From contig JAFIFP010000003.1 of assembly GCA_020831965.1 (NCBI GenBank), positions 1 to 64,000 of the forward strand: a DNA stretch of 64,000 nucleotides, in the 5' to 3' direction. Positions 1 to 7,960 of this stretch are shown here, in pieces (the stretch's first letter is position 1; each line of letters starts with the position of its first letter). The notes beneath the pieces are model-generated. The model was not told the origin of the DNA. It was given only the letters and a program-made list of their open reading frames with translations, and searched no databases. Source of the DNA: Idiomarina sp. (GTDB lineage Bacteria > Pseudomonadota > Gammaproteobacteria > Enterobacterales > Alteromonadaceae). Position numbers and translations under genes: made by a program.

Positions 1-2
1 AA

Positions 3-79
3 TGGGGTGGATGATGGGACTCGAACCCACGACAACCGGAATCACAATCCGGGGCTCTACCAACTGAGCTACACCCACC
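3..79 (-). tRNA. tRNA-His (GTG anticodon)
   Basis: The reverse complement folds as a full cloverleaf with anticodon GTG in the loop of a CGGAT/ATTCCG stem. An extra 5' G (position 79) sits opposite the C discriminator, the histidine-specific G-1:C73 pair. The 3' CCA is encoded (3-5). It is the last gene of a Pro-Arg-His tRNA operon. Confidence 0.97.
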
Positions 80-119
80 ACTGATAGGTATTCCTGAGAC
101 CGTTACCGGTCAGTACGTA

Positions 120-196
<77 letters not shown>

Positions 197-241
197 GCGG
201 TATATGCGGTACTTCCTGCTGCGGCATAGCGTTTGAAGAAA

Positions 242-318
242 TGGTCGGCGAGACTGGATTCGAACCAGCGACCCCTTGGACCCAAACCAAGTGCGCTACC
301 AAGCTGCGCTACTCGCCG
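242..318 (-). tRNA. tRNA-Pro (TGG anticodon)
   Basis: Cloverleaf on the minus strand with acceptor CGGCGAG/CTCGCCG, anticodon TGG, discriminator A and encoded CCA (242-244). First gene of the tRNA operon. Confidence 0.97.
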
Positions 319-379
319 ACTAAACTTCTTCTTACGTACTGCCTCCGACCACTTACGCGCCGGGTGACAACGGGGGCGA

Positions 380-408
380 ATATTACCGTTACCCCGACAC
401 ATCGTCAA
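380..408 (-). promoter_or_regulatory. Promoter of the Pro-Arg-His tRNA operon
   Basis: On the minus strand there is TTGACG (403-408), a 17-base spacer, then TAATAT (380-385), immediately followed by a GC-rich discriminator (TCGCCCCC). That is a near-consensus sigma-70 promoter of the stable-RNA type; the GC-rich discriminator is the usual sign of ppGpp/DksA control. The predicted start is about 55 bases before tRNA-Pro. Confidence 0.75.
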
Positions 409-561
409 ACACTTTTTCCGTGAACCCGACTGTTCGCTTAAATTTGCGGCAGCAAGAGGATAAACTGGTCCGAAAATACACAGTCTGCTGTTTTTTCTCT
501 GACTTTTTTGCGAAAATAGCCAGCCATTGATGCACCTTCCTCAACTTCTGGATTTCAGACC

Positions 562-1434
562 ATGACAGATATGTCTCAGGCTCGGCTCATTGATGGTAAA
601 GCCATAGCGGCAGCCATCCGGCAACAGGTGAAACATGGCGTTGAAGAACGTCGAAACCTTGGCTTGCGCCCGCCCTGCCTCGCTGTGGTTCTCGTAGGTG
701 AAGATGCGGCGTCCAGAGTTTACGTTGGTAGCAAACGTAAAGCCTGTGAAGAAGTGGGATTTATCTCCAAAGCCTTCGATTTGCCAGTCACCGCTTCACA
801 AGACACCCTAGAGAATTTGGTCGATACTTTAAATCAGGACCCCGAAGTAGATGGAATTCTTGTCCAGCTGCCACTGCCCGCGGGGCTTGACGCGACTCGA
901 ATCCTCGAACGGATATCCCCAACTAAAGACGTTGATGGTTTCCACCCCTACAACATCGGCCGCCTAGCACAACGCATCCCCTTACTGCGCCCTTGCACGC
1001 CTTATGGCGTAATGAAGCTATTAGAGCACACAGGGATCGACTTACATGGCCTGCATGCAGTTGTTGTCGGCGCCTCAAATATTGTCGGTCGACCAATGAG
1101 TCTGGAGCTTCTGCTCGGCGGTGCAACCACAACAGTATGCCATCGCTTTACCAAAGATCTCGCCTATCACGTAAGCCAAGCAGACATTGTGATTGCTGCT
1201 GTAGGCAAACCAAGCTTCATCCCAGGAGCCTGGATTAAAGAAGGCGCTATCGTCATCGATGTCGGCATTAACCGTCGCAGTGACGGTGCTTTGTGTGGTG
1301 ATGTCGAGTTTGACGTGGCTAGCCAACGCGCAGCGTGGATTACCCCTGTGCCTGGAGGTGTAGGCCCAATGACAGTCGCCTGTTTGATGGAAAATACGCT
1401 AGTTGCGTGCGATCGCTTCCATTCTCCACGCTAA
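562..1434 (+). CDS. folD: Bifunctional methylenetetrahydrofolate dehydrogenase / methenyltetrahydrofolate cyclohydrolase FolD
   Basis: FolD interconverts 5,10-methylene-, 5,10-methenyl- and 10-formyl-tetrahydrofolate with NADP in the cytoplasm, feeding purine and formyl-Met-tRNA synthesis. The 290-residue length is typical. Family signatures are visible: the [13 protein letters not shown] segment with the catalytic Tyr and Lys, [29 protein letters not shown] (NADP-binding) and the C-terminal [14 protein letters not shown] 562 was taken; a second ATG nine bases on (MSQARLIDG) is equally possible and no strong ribosome site decides. The gene points at the pilus cluster, with 18 bases between the converging stop codons. 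Confidence 0.97.
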   Translation: MTDMSQARLIDGKAIAAAIRQQVKHGVEERRNLGLRPPCLAVVLVGEDAASRVYVGSKRKACEEVGFISKAFDLPVTASQDTLENLVDTLNQDPEVDGILVQLPLPAGLDATRILERISPTKDVDGFHPYNIGRLAQRIPLLRPCTPYGVMKLLEHTGIDLHGLHAVVVGASNIVGRPMSLELLLGGATTTVCHRFTKDLAYHVSQADIVIAAVGKPSFIPGAWIKEGAIVIDVGINRRSDGALCGDVEFDVASQRAAWITPVPGGVGPMTVACLMENTLVACDRFHSPR

Positions 1435-1452
1435 TACACGGCTTTCTTTCGA

Positions 1453-2055
1453 TTAACGCGGCACAGACCATCGTCGCTGACTGCCTCGCCAGGGAACCTT
1501 CACTGTCGTTTGAATCGGCCACATGGGTTTGTGGCCTAGTTGTTGAACTTGGCAATAGGAAAAGTCAGCGAAAGCAGTCCAACGCGCAGCACTTACAAAT
1601 AATTCGCCTATATAGGGGACATGCAGCGGCATACAACCCATAATTTCTAGCTCCAATGTCGCCAAATAAAGCCAATCTCGCAATTCATCATCGGTCAAAG
1701 ACTCCGTTCTGACCGCAGCAAAATCTAAATCCACTTGATATTGACCATCGACAATAGGAGCGATGAGACTCGCGGTCTCCTCATCAGGTTGCAACAAACG
1801 AATACGTGGCAATGTGAGTCCACGGCCAGGAAGCGCCTTCATTCTTGCCGCATAAATCAGCTGCTGATCAACCACCCGTTCGGGTGAAATTGCCACATGA
1901 TTGGCGATATACATCGTTGCGGCTTGTTGGAGCTGTTGTGCTAGCAGAATCCAAAGTAACTGCACAATACCCGCCAGCATCACGAAAGTTAGAGTGAGCG
2001 CAAATAGCGCCTCAATCGTACTTTGACCTTGGTTAGCTCGCACAGTCAGCGACAT
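1453..2055 (-). CDS. TadE-like pseudopilin-type membrane protein at the end of the type IVb pilus cluster
   Basis: A 200-residue protein with a short positively charged start, then GQSTIEALFALTLTFV leading into a hydrophobic segment (about residues 14-38). The G-x(4)-E arrangement before the hydrophobic stretch is how TadE/TadF-type pseudopilins begin, so cleavage after Gly10 is conceivable. The rest is a predicted soluble domain I do not recognise. ATG 2055 was chosen because it overlaps the end of the preceding pilV-like gene by ten bases and follows CCGGTGG; a longer reading from 2082 lies inside the upstream gene. Last gene of the cluster. Family assignment rests on the N-terminus only; a plain type IV minor pilin is the alternative. 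Confidence 0.6.
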   Translation of the reverse strand: MSLTVRANQGQSTIEALFALTLTFVMLAGIVQLLWILLAQQLQQAATMYIANHVAISPERVVDQQLIYAARMKALPGRGLTLPRIRLLQPDEETASLIAPIVDGQYQVDLDFAAVRTESLTDDELRDWLYLATLELEIMGCMPLHVPYIGELFVSAARWTAFADFSYCQVQQLGHKPMWPIQTTVKVPWRGSQRRWSVPR

Positions 2056-2969
2056 CCACCGGAAGCAATACAGATTGACCAAAGTCCCTCAAGAGCATAC
2101 ATGCGATCCCATAGCTCATTGACACTCCCTGCGGGTGTAATAAAGTCGACGGCCGTCACGGTTTCAGCAGTGAGATTCGCAAACACGCCATCCTGAGCAT
2201 CGATACGATTCGCTTCCAACAAACCAGACACTAAAACTTGTTCAGCTTCGAGAACACCCGTACTCAAATGCCCCACCGAAGCAGAAATGACTTCCAATAG
2301 CATCGCCTCCAAGTGATCAGTGACAACTTCTCCAGCATCCAAGTAGCTCACGAACAGGTCATAGATATCGGCCCGATAAACGTTCGCGAAATCGGCCGTT
2401 AGACGATCCGTATACACATGTTCTGCTGTCACTTGCTCGGCAACTAACATTTCCAAGTTTAATTGCCCGACGTTAAGAAGGTCATGGCCTCCCATATCAA
2501 GATGTGTTTCCATCCGGTTCAGTTCAGGCTGTCCGCTCACCATAAAGCGGTGTAACAAGTGGTCCGTTGCTGCACTCTGAATAGGCGGCGAAATATCCAA
2601 ATGGACCCATCGATCATTCAAAATGGCCCAAGGCAGCCGGTCCGCGACACGGCGGGCAATTGCAGTGTTCGGGAATGCCGCTGAAACCCTTAGAGAATTG
2701 GCTTCCGGGGTAAACGAGAACTCAGTGCCCCACGGCGTCAGGACCAATTCTCCATGCATTTCTGAAGGCTGAGTCGGAAACTGACCCTCGCGAGCAAAAT
2801 AGTCATAGACACGCGCTCGTACCTCAAGAAAGTCGGTGGCTGCAAATTCAGTTAATCGCGTCTGATGGCTTACTTGACGATATTGCACAGTTGCAAGCAG
2901 TAACCCGCTTGCAAGTGCAAGTACCAGCACAAACTCGAGCAGACTATAGCCCGACGTTGGACGCCTCAC
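2046..2969 (-). CDS. PilV-like tip/adhesin minor pilin of a type IVb pilus (no shufflon)
   Basis: A 307-residue prepilin-like protein. GTG 2969 was chosen because GGGGAGAGG lies just upstream and it gives a short leader MRRPTSG before the processing site, with mature Glu5 in the YSLLE segment. A pilin-like domain follows (with LTPWGTEF). Residues 151-167 (NRMETHLDMGGHDLLNV) resemble the conserved region of PilV shufflon proteins. Residues about 168-275 are roughly periodic (LTADFANVYRADIYD, VVTDHLEAMLLEVISAS, LEAEQVLVSGLLEANRID), suggesting a beta-solenoid stalk. The C-terminus has WDRMYALEGLW and two Cys (300 and 306). In R64, PilV sits at the pilus tip and selects recipient cells. I see no recombinase or inverted-repeat cassettes here, so the tip looks fixed. 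Its start overlaps the preceding short pilin by 26 bases. Confidence 0.65.
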   Translation of the reverse strand: MRRPTSGYSLLEFVLVLALASGLLLATVQYRQVSHQTRLTEFAATDFLEVRARVYDYFAREGQFPTQPSEMHGELVLTPWGTEFSFTPEANSLRVSAAFPNTAIARRVADRLPWAILNDRWVHLDISPPIQSAATDHLLHRFMVSGQPELNRMETHLDMGGHDLLNVGQLNLEMLVAEQVTAEHVYTDRLTADFANVYRADIYDLFVSYLDAGEVVTDHLEAMLLEVISASVGHLSTGVLEAEQVLVSGLLEANRIDAQDGVFANLTAETVTAVDFITPAGSVNELWDRMYALEGLWSICIASGGCR

Positions 2970-3168
2970 AGCCCTCTCCCCTTCCCGAGCTAAACAGAAA
3001 CTCATTGTCGAATTGCCGTTGTACTTCCTGCAGCGACATCTGACAGAGCTCCAGTTCATTATGTGTCGCATGTCGGGGACTCACGAGTTGTACCAAACTC
3101 ACCATAATTCCTGCCGCCAATGCCAAGACAGACACCAGCTCAAAGAGGCTAAACCCTTTACTATTCAT
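2944..3168 (-). CDS. Very short type IV prepilin-like protein (minor pilin)
   Basis: A 74-residue protein beginning MNSKG then FSLFELVSVLALAAG, a textbook prepilin leader with cleavage after Gly5, mature Phe1 and Glu5, and a hydrophobic helix. Only about 40 residues follow the helix (one Cys pair-like arrangement: Cys42 and a Cys near residue 67), too short for a normal globular pilin head. It lies 17 bases after pilS and overlaps the pilV-like gene. It may be an initiator-type minor pilin of the pilus, or a head-truncated pilin. I see no frameshift that would join it to the next frame convincingly, and the next gene has its own prepilin leader. Confidence 0.65.
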   Translation of the reverse strand: MNSKGFSLFELVSVLALAAGIMVSLVQLVSPRHATHNELELCQMSLQEVQRQFDNEFLFSSGRGEGCEASNVGL

Positions 3169-3185
3169 TTTGTGGAGTTCCTCAG

Positions 3186-3632
3186 CTAACCTTGAAAGCG
3201 AACTTCAAAGTTCGTTCCACTGAACTGCGCTTGATCGGCAATCCCCTCGAAATCACGCAATAGACGCTGACCCTCTTGCTCAACGCGAATATTAGTGAAA
3301 CGCACAATGTAACGAGTCGGGTCGGAACCATCGACTGACACTTGAATGTCACCACCCCATGGGTTGATTTCACGTCCGTCAGCCCATTCTGTTGGCACTG
3401 CTGCCACAGAGGTAAGGTTTTGTACGGAAATACCGTGATAGACACCATTTCTTGGGCGCCATTGCTGAACCCCCGACTGCACTGTCGCAATTTGTGCCTT
3501 TGCTTCAGCGATCCGTGCGTTACTTGCAGCCCAGTCTCTGAGCGCCAGCACGCCTAAGGTAGCTAAAGCAATAATGCTTAGTACCGCTAACACTTCGATA
3601 AAAGTAAAACCTGATGACTTCCGTATTGTCAT
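3186..3632 (-). CDS. pilS: Type IVb major pilin, PilS-like
   Basis: A 148-residue prepilin: leader MTIRKSSG, then FTFIEVLAVLSIIALATLGV, with mature Phe1 and Glu5. The EINPWGGDIQV segment in the head resembles the conserved NPWGG region of the PilS/TcpA type IVb pilin class. It has the best ribosome site of the cluster (AAGGAG, eight bases before ATG), fitting a highly made major subunit, and stands 53 bases after pilR rather than overlapping it. Unusually the mature protein contains no cysteine, so the C-terminal disulfide found in many type IVb pilins is absent. Cleavage would need a prepilin peptidase encoded outside the window. Confidence 0.8.
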   Translation of the reverse strand: MTIRKSSGFTFIEVLAVLSIIALATLGVLALRDWAASNARIAEAKAQIATVQSGVQQWRPRNGVYHGISVQNLTSVAAVPTEWADGREINPWGGDIQVSVDGSDPTRYIVRFTNIRVEQEGQRLLRDFEGIADQAQFSGTNFEVRFQG

Positions 3633-3685
3633 GTCGTGCTCCTTGTTTAAATGAACTCCTATTTACATATTTCTTTTGTTACCGC

Positions 3686-4735
3686 TCATTGCCACTGCTC
3701 CACCAACGTCATCACCATCTGACCTAGGCCAGCAGTTATTAACACAACACTGAAACCAGTCACGCCATAACACAGGATCATGAGGCCACGTAACCGGTGA
3801 CGAATCATATTCGTCGCTCGCTTTGCGAGAAGTGATGCCAACTCACCGAGCGACTTACCACGCGCATAACCTTCACCTTGGCTCATCTGTAATCGAAGAA
3901 TGGAAGCCGAATCGAGCAAGCCGGTGTCGAGTATCCGAGGCATCGAAGTTTCACCAAAGTCCAGTTGTTCCAACATGCGTTTATAGTGATTCTTCGCTAG
4001 GCCTCGCGCTTGCTCAGCGAGCAACGTCGCTGCACGAGTAAGGTTCATCCGCTGTCTCAACAACATATGCAAATGCATCAAAACAGTGACCCCGGTATAA
4101 AGTCGGTAAATCGCAAAGAAACCGAACCGATCGAGATAGCGCAGCTCATAGCGGCTCGCGTGTCCAGCTCGGTGAAAGACAACCCCACTCAACACAATGA
4201 AAGCGCAGACCAAGGTCATTAGCGCGGGGATTAATACCGCACTCACCAAGCTGAGCCAGCGACTTGCTGCGGGCCAAGCGTCGTTCGGTAGCAAGGCAGC
4301 GAACCGTGGCAACATCACTTGTCCTGTCAGCCAAACGCCTATGACACTCACAATCAGCAAGGTGAGTGGATACATCAGCTGCTTGAAACCTGTCGTTAGC
4401 AAGTTACGACGCATGACTTGATGCCCTGCGTAATCTCGTAACAACTGCTCGATATCCAACGGGCTTTGGCCATTTTGAAAAATTAGAAGAATATCCGGAT
4501 GAAACCAGCGTTGCATACTCAGGGCCAGTGAGTGTCCTTGTTGCAAGCCAGATAGAATATCATCCAATACTTTGAGATAGCGCTTGTCCGACTGCTCCGC
4601 AGCCGCAACACGCATCACTTGTAACGCACGGTATGGGCTTAGACCATCGACAAGCCAAGTCACTAAATCATCGGCAAGACTAAGCTGCTGTAGTTGATTA
4701 AACTCGAACGTTCGCAGTAGTTGAGTGTGACTCAT
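3686..4735 (-). CDS. pilR: Type IVb pilus inner-membrane platform protein PilR (GspF family)
   Basis: A 349-residue protein of the GspF/PilC/TadC platform family. It has two cytoplasmic helical halves and hydrophobic segments near residues 118-140, 161-187 and 319-345. In these machines the platform binds the assembly ATPase and passes pilin subunits into the growing fibre. The start codon overlaps the stop of the pilQ gene as ATGA, so the two are translationally coupled. Order (ATPase, then platform, then pilin) matches R64 pilQ-pilR-pilS. Confidence 0.85.
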   Translation of the reverse strand: MSHTQLLRTFEFNQLQQLSLADDLVTWLVDGLSPYRALQVMRVAAAEQSDKRYLKVLDDILSGLQQGHSLALSMQRWFHPDILLIFQNGQSPLDIEQLLRDYAGHQVMRRNLLTTGFKQLMYPLTLLIVSVIGVWLTGQVMLPRFAALLPNDAWPAASRWLSLVSAVLIPALMTLVCAFIVLSGVVFHRAGHASRYELRYLDRFGFFAIYRLYTGVTVLMHLHMLLRQRMNLTRAATLLAEQARGLAKNHYKRMLEQLDFGETSMPRILDTGLLDSASILRLQMSQGEGYARGKSLGELASLLAKRATNMIRHRLRGLMILCYGVTGFSVVLITAGLGQMVMTLVEQWQ

Positions 4736-6231
4736 AGTACTGTGTCCTGAATCACACTTTGTTGCACAATGTCGAGTCCCGGCACCAACTCAGCGACGAT
4801 AGCAGGATCGACCAAACCTGCGCGAATCAACTCGATTGCTTCATTTGCCATCGACCGCCATCCTTGCTGCTGCAACGCCACGAGCCATGCGTGAAAGTTC
4901 TGGTCACGTATCCACTGTGCAGAGTGATAATCCGGGCACACGAGTTCAGACACCGCGATGCGCCCAAACAGCCCTGTATAGCTGCAGTGTTCACACCCCT
5001 GTTGTGAGCGTCGATACGTGTCGCCCCAGACTGCATCGCGTTTGGGTTGCCGGCAATGGGTACACAAGCGCGGAACCAGTCGCTGGGCCAGTAAACCCGC
5101 GAACAAACTCGGTTGACTTAATTGATGAGCACTCAAGCCGAGATCAAGCAGGCGTGACACAATCCCAAGCGCATCGTTGGCATGAATAGTAGACACTACG
5201 AGGTGCCCTGTCAGTGCTGCAGAGATTCCTGCAGAGGCCGTCTGCAAATCCCGAATTTCACTGACTTCGACGAGATCAGGATCCTCTCGCAATACCGTTT
5301 TTATCATTTGCGCGAAAGCGTTTGCATCTTGATCCGTTGGGACGAACTTTTGCTCAACCCGGGGCTGAATAATCTCAACCGGGTCTTCAAGTGAAATTAT
5401 TTTCCGAGTGTGTGGAACCGTCCGATTTAGGGCAGCGAGCGTCGTAGTTTTTCCGTGGCCCGTTGGACCTGAAATCAGGAGCAAACCTGTTGCTTGCGCC
5501 ATAATTCGTCCCAGAGCCTCAATGCGTTGCTGTTGAAAACCAAGCTCTCTTAAGTCCGGTAATTCCCGTTGTTCGCTTCGTTGTAGTCTTAGGGTCACCG
5601 AAAAGCCGTCACGGGTTGGCGACTTTTGCGAGCGAATACGCACAGAGTCGCCAGAGTCAGGCAATACCAGCGTCAAACTTGCACCGGACACTTGCCGTTC
5701 ATCAAACACCTCCCGAAAGTCTTCAGATTGAGTGTTGAGTGCCGCAGCCACGGCTTCAGTCACCGAAGTACGGGAGCGAGACGCTTGCGCGTAGAGCTGA
5801 CCATCGATGCGATAAGCAATGCGCGCTTCCTGACCTGTCATCCGCAAGTGAATATCTGTCGCCTTCATGCTCAAAGCGTCCACCACAATATCGAGTAAGG
5901 CTTGCTTCGCCATACTCTGAGCATCTGGCGCCATTAACTGACGTTTTTCATGATCACGCCGAATCGCATCCGCATCAGCAAGTAATTTACGAATTTCGGC
6001 CGCTTGCCCCTTAGCCCAGCGCAGCTGCGGATAACTTCTGCGCGCCACCACATCGAGATTACAAAGACTTTGCAAGTGACGGTTCCAAGCCTCATGGGAT
6101 GCAAACAAAACGCCATTGTCTAACACCACAGCCCCTTCCTGCGTAGACTCCCAGTACGCCTGCAAACTTAAGCAATGAGCTAGAAGTTTTGGGCACACCT
6201 GGGCATTTCCGGTAATTTCGCTCGCCGCCAT
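4732..6231 (-). CDS. pilQ: Type IVb pilus assembly ATPase PilQ (GspE/VirB11 family)
   Basis: A 499-residue secretion ATPase. Visible motifs: Walker A GPTGHGKTT (residues 255-263), an Asp box around SLEDPVE, Walker B DLVEVSEIRD, HLVVSTIHAND (His box), and a tetracysteine zinc site CTHC...CEHC (390, 393, 413, 416). Two departures from consensus stand out: Walker A has His where GSGKT has Ser, and Walker B reads VSEIRD where most have VGEIRD; the catalytic Lys, Thr and Glu remain. ATG 6231 was chosen because it overlaps the pilP stop as TAATG; an in-frame TTG lies six bases upstream. Probably powers pilus extension; no separate retraction ATPase is seen here. Confidence 0.88.
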   Translation of the reverse strand: MAASEITGNAQVCPKLLAHCLSLQAYWESTQEGAVVLDNGVLFASHEAWNRHLQSLCNLDVVARRSYPQLRWAKGQAAEIRKLLADADAIRRDHEKRQLMAPDAQSMAKQALLDIVVDALSMKATDIHLRMTGQEARIAYRIDGQLYAQASRSRTSVTEAVAAALNTQSEDFREVFDERQVSGASLTLVLPDSGDSVRIRSQKSPTRDGFSVTLRLQRSEQRELPDLRELGFQQQRIEALGRIMAQATGLLLISGPTGHGKTTTLAALNRTVPHTRKIISLEDPVEIIQPRVEQKFVPTDQDANAFAQMIKTVLREDPDLVEVSEIRDLQTASAGISAALTGHLVVSTIHANDALGIVSRLLDLGLSAHQLSQPSLFAGLLAQRLVPRLCTHCRQPKRDAVWGDTYRRSQQGCEHCSYTGLFGRIAVSELVCPDYHSAQWIRDQNFHAWLVALQQQGWRSMANEAIELIRAGLVDPAIVAELVPGLDIVQQSVIQDTVL

Positions 6232-6815
6232 TACCAAGCTTCCAAGCTCAGTGTATGCACCGCTTGATTATCACGCAGACGCACCGACATGCCGTCGAAG
6301 CTTACTCGCACGTCACCAAGTAAGACATCGCCGTGCTTCACCGTGAGAATGTGCTCGCCGTAACCCAAACGGGCGGTCCATTCGCCATGCCGATGCGCCA
6401 AAGCAAGCAGTCGAAAGCGCTGCAGGTCTGCGTGGAAAACTGGGACACTGGGCGCAGAAGATGTGCTTACGGGTACATTTTCTGTCTCGCTATAGCCGTA
6501 AGACAGCTCTCGCATTGCAGCAAGCGCTTCAGCCGCCTGTAACTGAAACTGCAACTGACGAGCCCGAGATTCCGCTTGTTGCTCAAGAATTCGTTGATTA
6601 CGAAGTGACAGGGCTAACTGCTGATGTTGCTGGCCTTCCGCGGGAAACATTGCATGCCGCGTGAGTTGCCGCACTTGCGCGTCACCACTCAATAAGTAAG
6701 GCACCTGAGCTGTCGCATTCCCGTTAGAAGCATTTCCATTAGCAGCATCGGTACTCACAGGGATAGTGATTATGAGTACGCTGCTCAATACGAACCACAT
6801 CCATCGATTTCTCAT
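6231..6815 (-). CDS. pilP: Type IVb pilus biogenesis protein PilP
   Basis: A 194-residue protein with a signal peptide (MRNRWMWFVLSSVLIITIPVSTDA), an Asn-rich linker, a Gln/Ala-rich probable coiled coil (about residues 60-100) and a C-terminal beta domain ending in LSLEAW. Length, signal peptide and position between pilO and the ATPase match PilP of R64-type pili, a periplasmic partner of the secretin/inner-membrane complex. It overlaps pilO (ATGA) upstream and pilQ (TAATG) downstream. Sequence resemblance is weak; context carries much of the call. Confidence 0.7.
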   Translation of the reverse strand: MRNRWMWFVLSSVLIITIPVSTDAANGNASNGNATAQVPYLLSGDAQVRQLTRHAMFPAEGQQHQQLALSLRNQRILEQQAESRARQLQFQLQAAEALAAMRELSYGYSETENVPVSTSSAPSVPVFHADLQRFRLLALAHRHGEWTARLGYGEHILTVKHGDVLLGDVRVSFDGMSVRLRDNQAVHTLSLEAW

Positions 6816-7960
6816 GGCATCACTCCTATAGCATCTAGAATGAGTTGACCCGACACTCGCTGCTGATCGACTCGAAACGCAGCCTGCACAAGCCTCACCG
6901 GCAGCCCGTCAAGCAGCCCAGACAGCGTCAGCAAATCGGGCGCAAAGTGATGATTGAGAAGAATACTCACTCGCTGTTCCTGCCAACTATCAACAATGTG
7001 CGGCGATTGACGGGTTAATTCGCTACCAGGGAGCCAAAGACGAACATTATCATCGAGCCAATCAGTCAGAGTTGCGACGGGACTAAAGGCATTGGGTAGC
7101 CCGTCGGAGTAGAGTGCCGGTGCCACAAATGAGCGCGACAACCAAAGTTCACGACCACTTCCTGTGACCAGAAAATCATGTTGCTGTGCCAACTCGCGCA
7201 ACTCTCGAATTTGTCCTCCATCACGGCTGAGCTGGTATCTTAAACCTTGTGGAGTGTATTCCACTTGACGAATCTGCCACCCCTCGAGCTCCTGCATAAC
7301 CAGTTGCATGTTGTAGTCAAATCGCAGAATAGGAATAGCATTGGCCGGCTGCTCCTGCAGCATCTGGAGCCAGCCGTCTTTTTCTGGCTCACTCCCAATC
7401 TCGGGGGCGGAGGATGGCCATATTAGCGTGCCACTCACAAAGAGTGCGCAGGTTAGAACTAAAGCTGCATACCCCCGCTGACTTTTGCTCTGAATTCGCC
7501 GCAAGGGTTTCAATGGCATTGGAGTGTCAGGCCCTTGGTTCAGATCAGGCAAGCGCTCAGGCACAGCCCCCACCCATCCGGTAAGGGCCACCATAATCCG
7601 TTCTTCGATATACCCTCCGGTAAAGACTCGAGGCGCCTCATGACTTTCGGCTTGCAGGCTCTTGATCACCTGAAAACACTGTTCCGTCGGACCCGCGTAC
7701 AACACATCGAGTTGACTCGGGCGCCATGCCATCACAAGAGTTATTTGTTGATAATTCAGTACGCAGACGACGGACTCAAAAGGCAGCACATTTAAGATCC
7801 AGTTGGGAATGTCCAGCCCCTCTCCTTGAGTCACCACAAGCCATTGTTGCGTATCACGTTGGACCAAGGTTGCAAATGGATCGTCAAAATATGGCAAAGC
7901 AGATTTCACTGTCTTACGAAGCCCTCGACTCGGGACAGGCAGCACCATATAAGGATTCAT
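6812..7960 (-). CDS. pilO: Type IVb pilus inner-membrane protein PilO
   Basis: A 382-residue bitopic protein: a cytoplasmic N-terminal domain of about 160 residues (with VVCVLNYQQITLVMAW), one membrane segment (residues 163-181) and a large periplasmic domain. This is the PilO2/pilin-accessory PilO arrangement, thought to connect the cytoplasmic ATPase side with the periplasmic complex. Coupled to pilN and pilP by ATGA overlaps on both sides. The first in-frame ATG (7960) is the one overlapping the pilN stop. Confidence 0.75.
   Translation of the reverse strand: MNPYMVLPVPSRGLRKTVKSALPYFDDPFATLVQRDTQQWLVVTQGEGLDIPNWILNVLPFESVVCVLNYQQITLVMAWRPSQLDVLYAGPTEQCFQVIKSLQAESHEAPRVFTGGYIEERIMVALTGWVGAVPERLPDLNQGPDTPMPLKPLRRIQSKSQRGYAALVLTCALFVSGTLIWPSSAPEIGSEPEKDGWLQMLQEQPANAIPILRFDYNMQLVMQELEGWQIRQVEYTPQGLRYQLSRDGGQIRELRELAQQHDFLVTGSGRELWLSRSFVAPALYSDGLPNAFSPVATLTDWLDDNVRLWLPGSELTRQSPHIVDSWQEQRVSILLNHHFAPDLLTLSGLLDGLPVRLVQAAFRVDQQRVSGQLILDAIGVMP

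Noticed and set aside
2046-2969. Shufflon inverted repeats
   Set aside because: Read both strands of the pilV-like gene and flanks; no repeated 19-bp segments or recombinase-like gene found.
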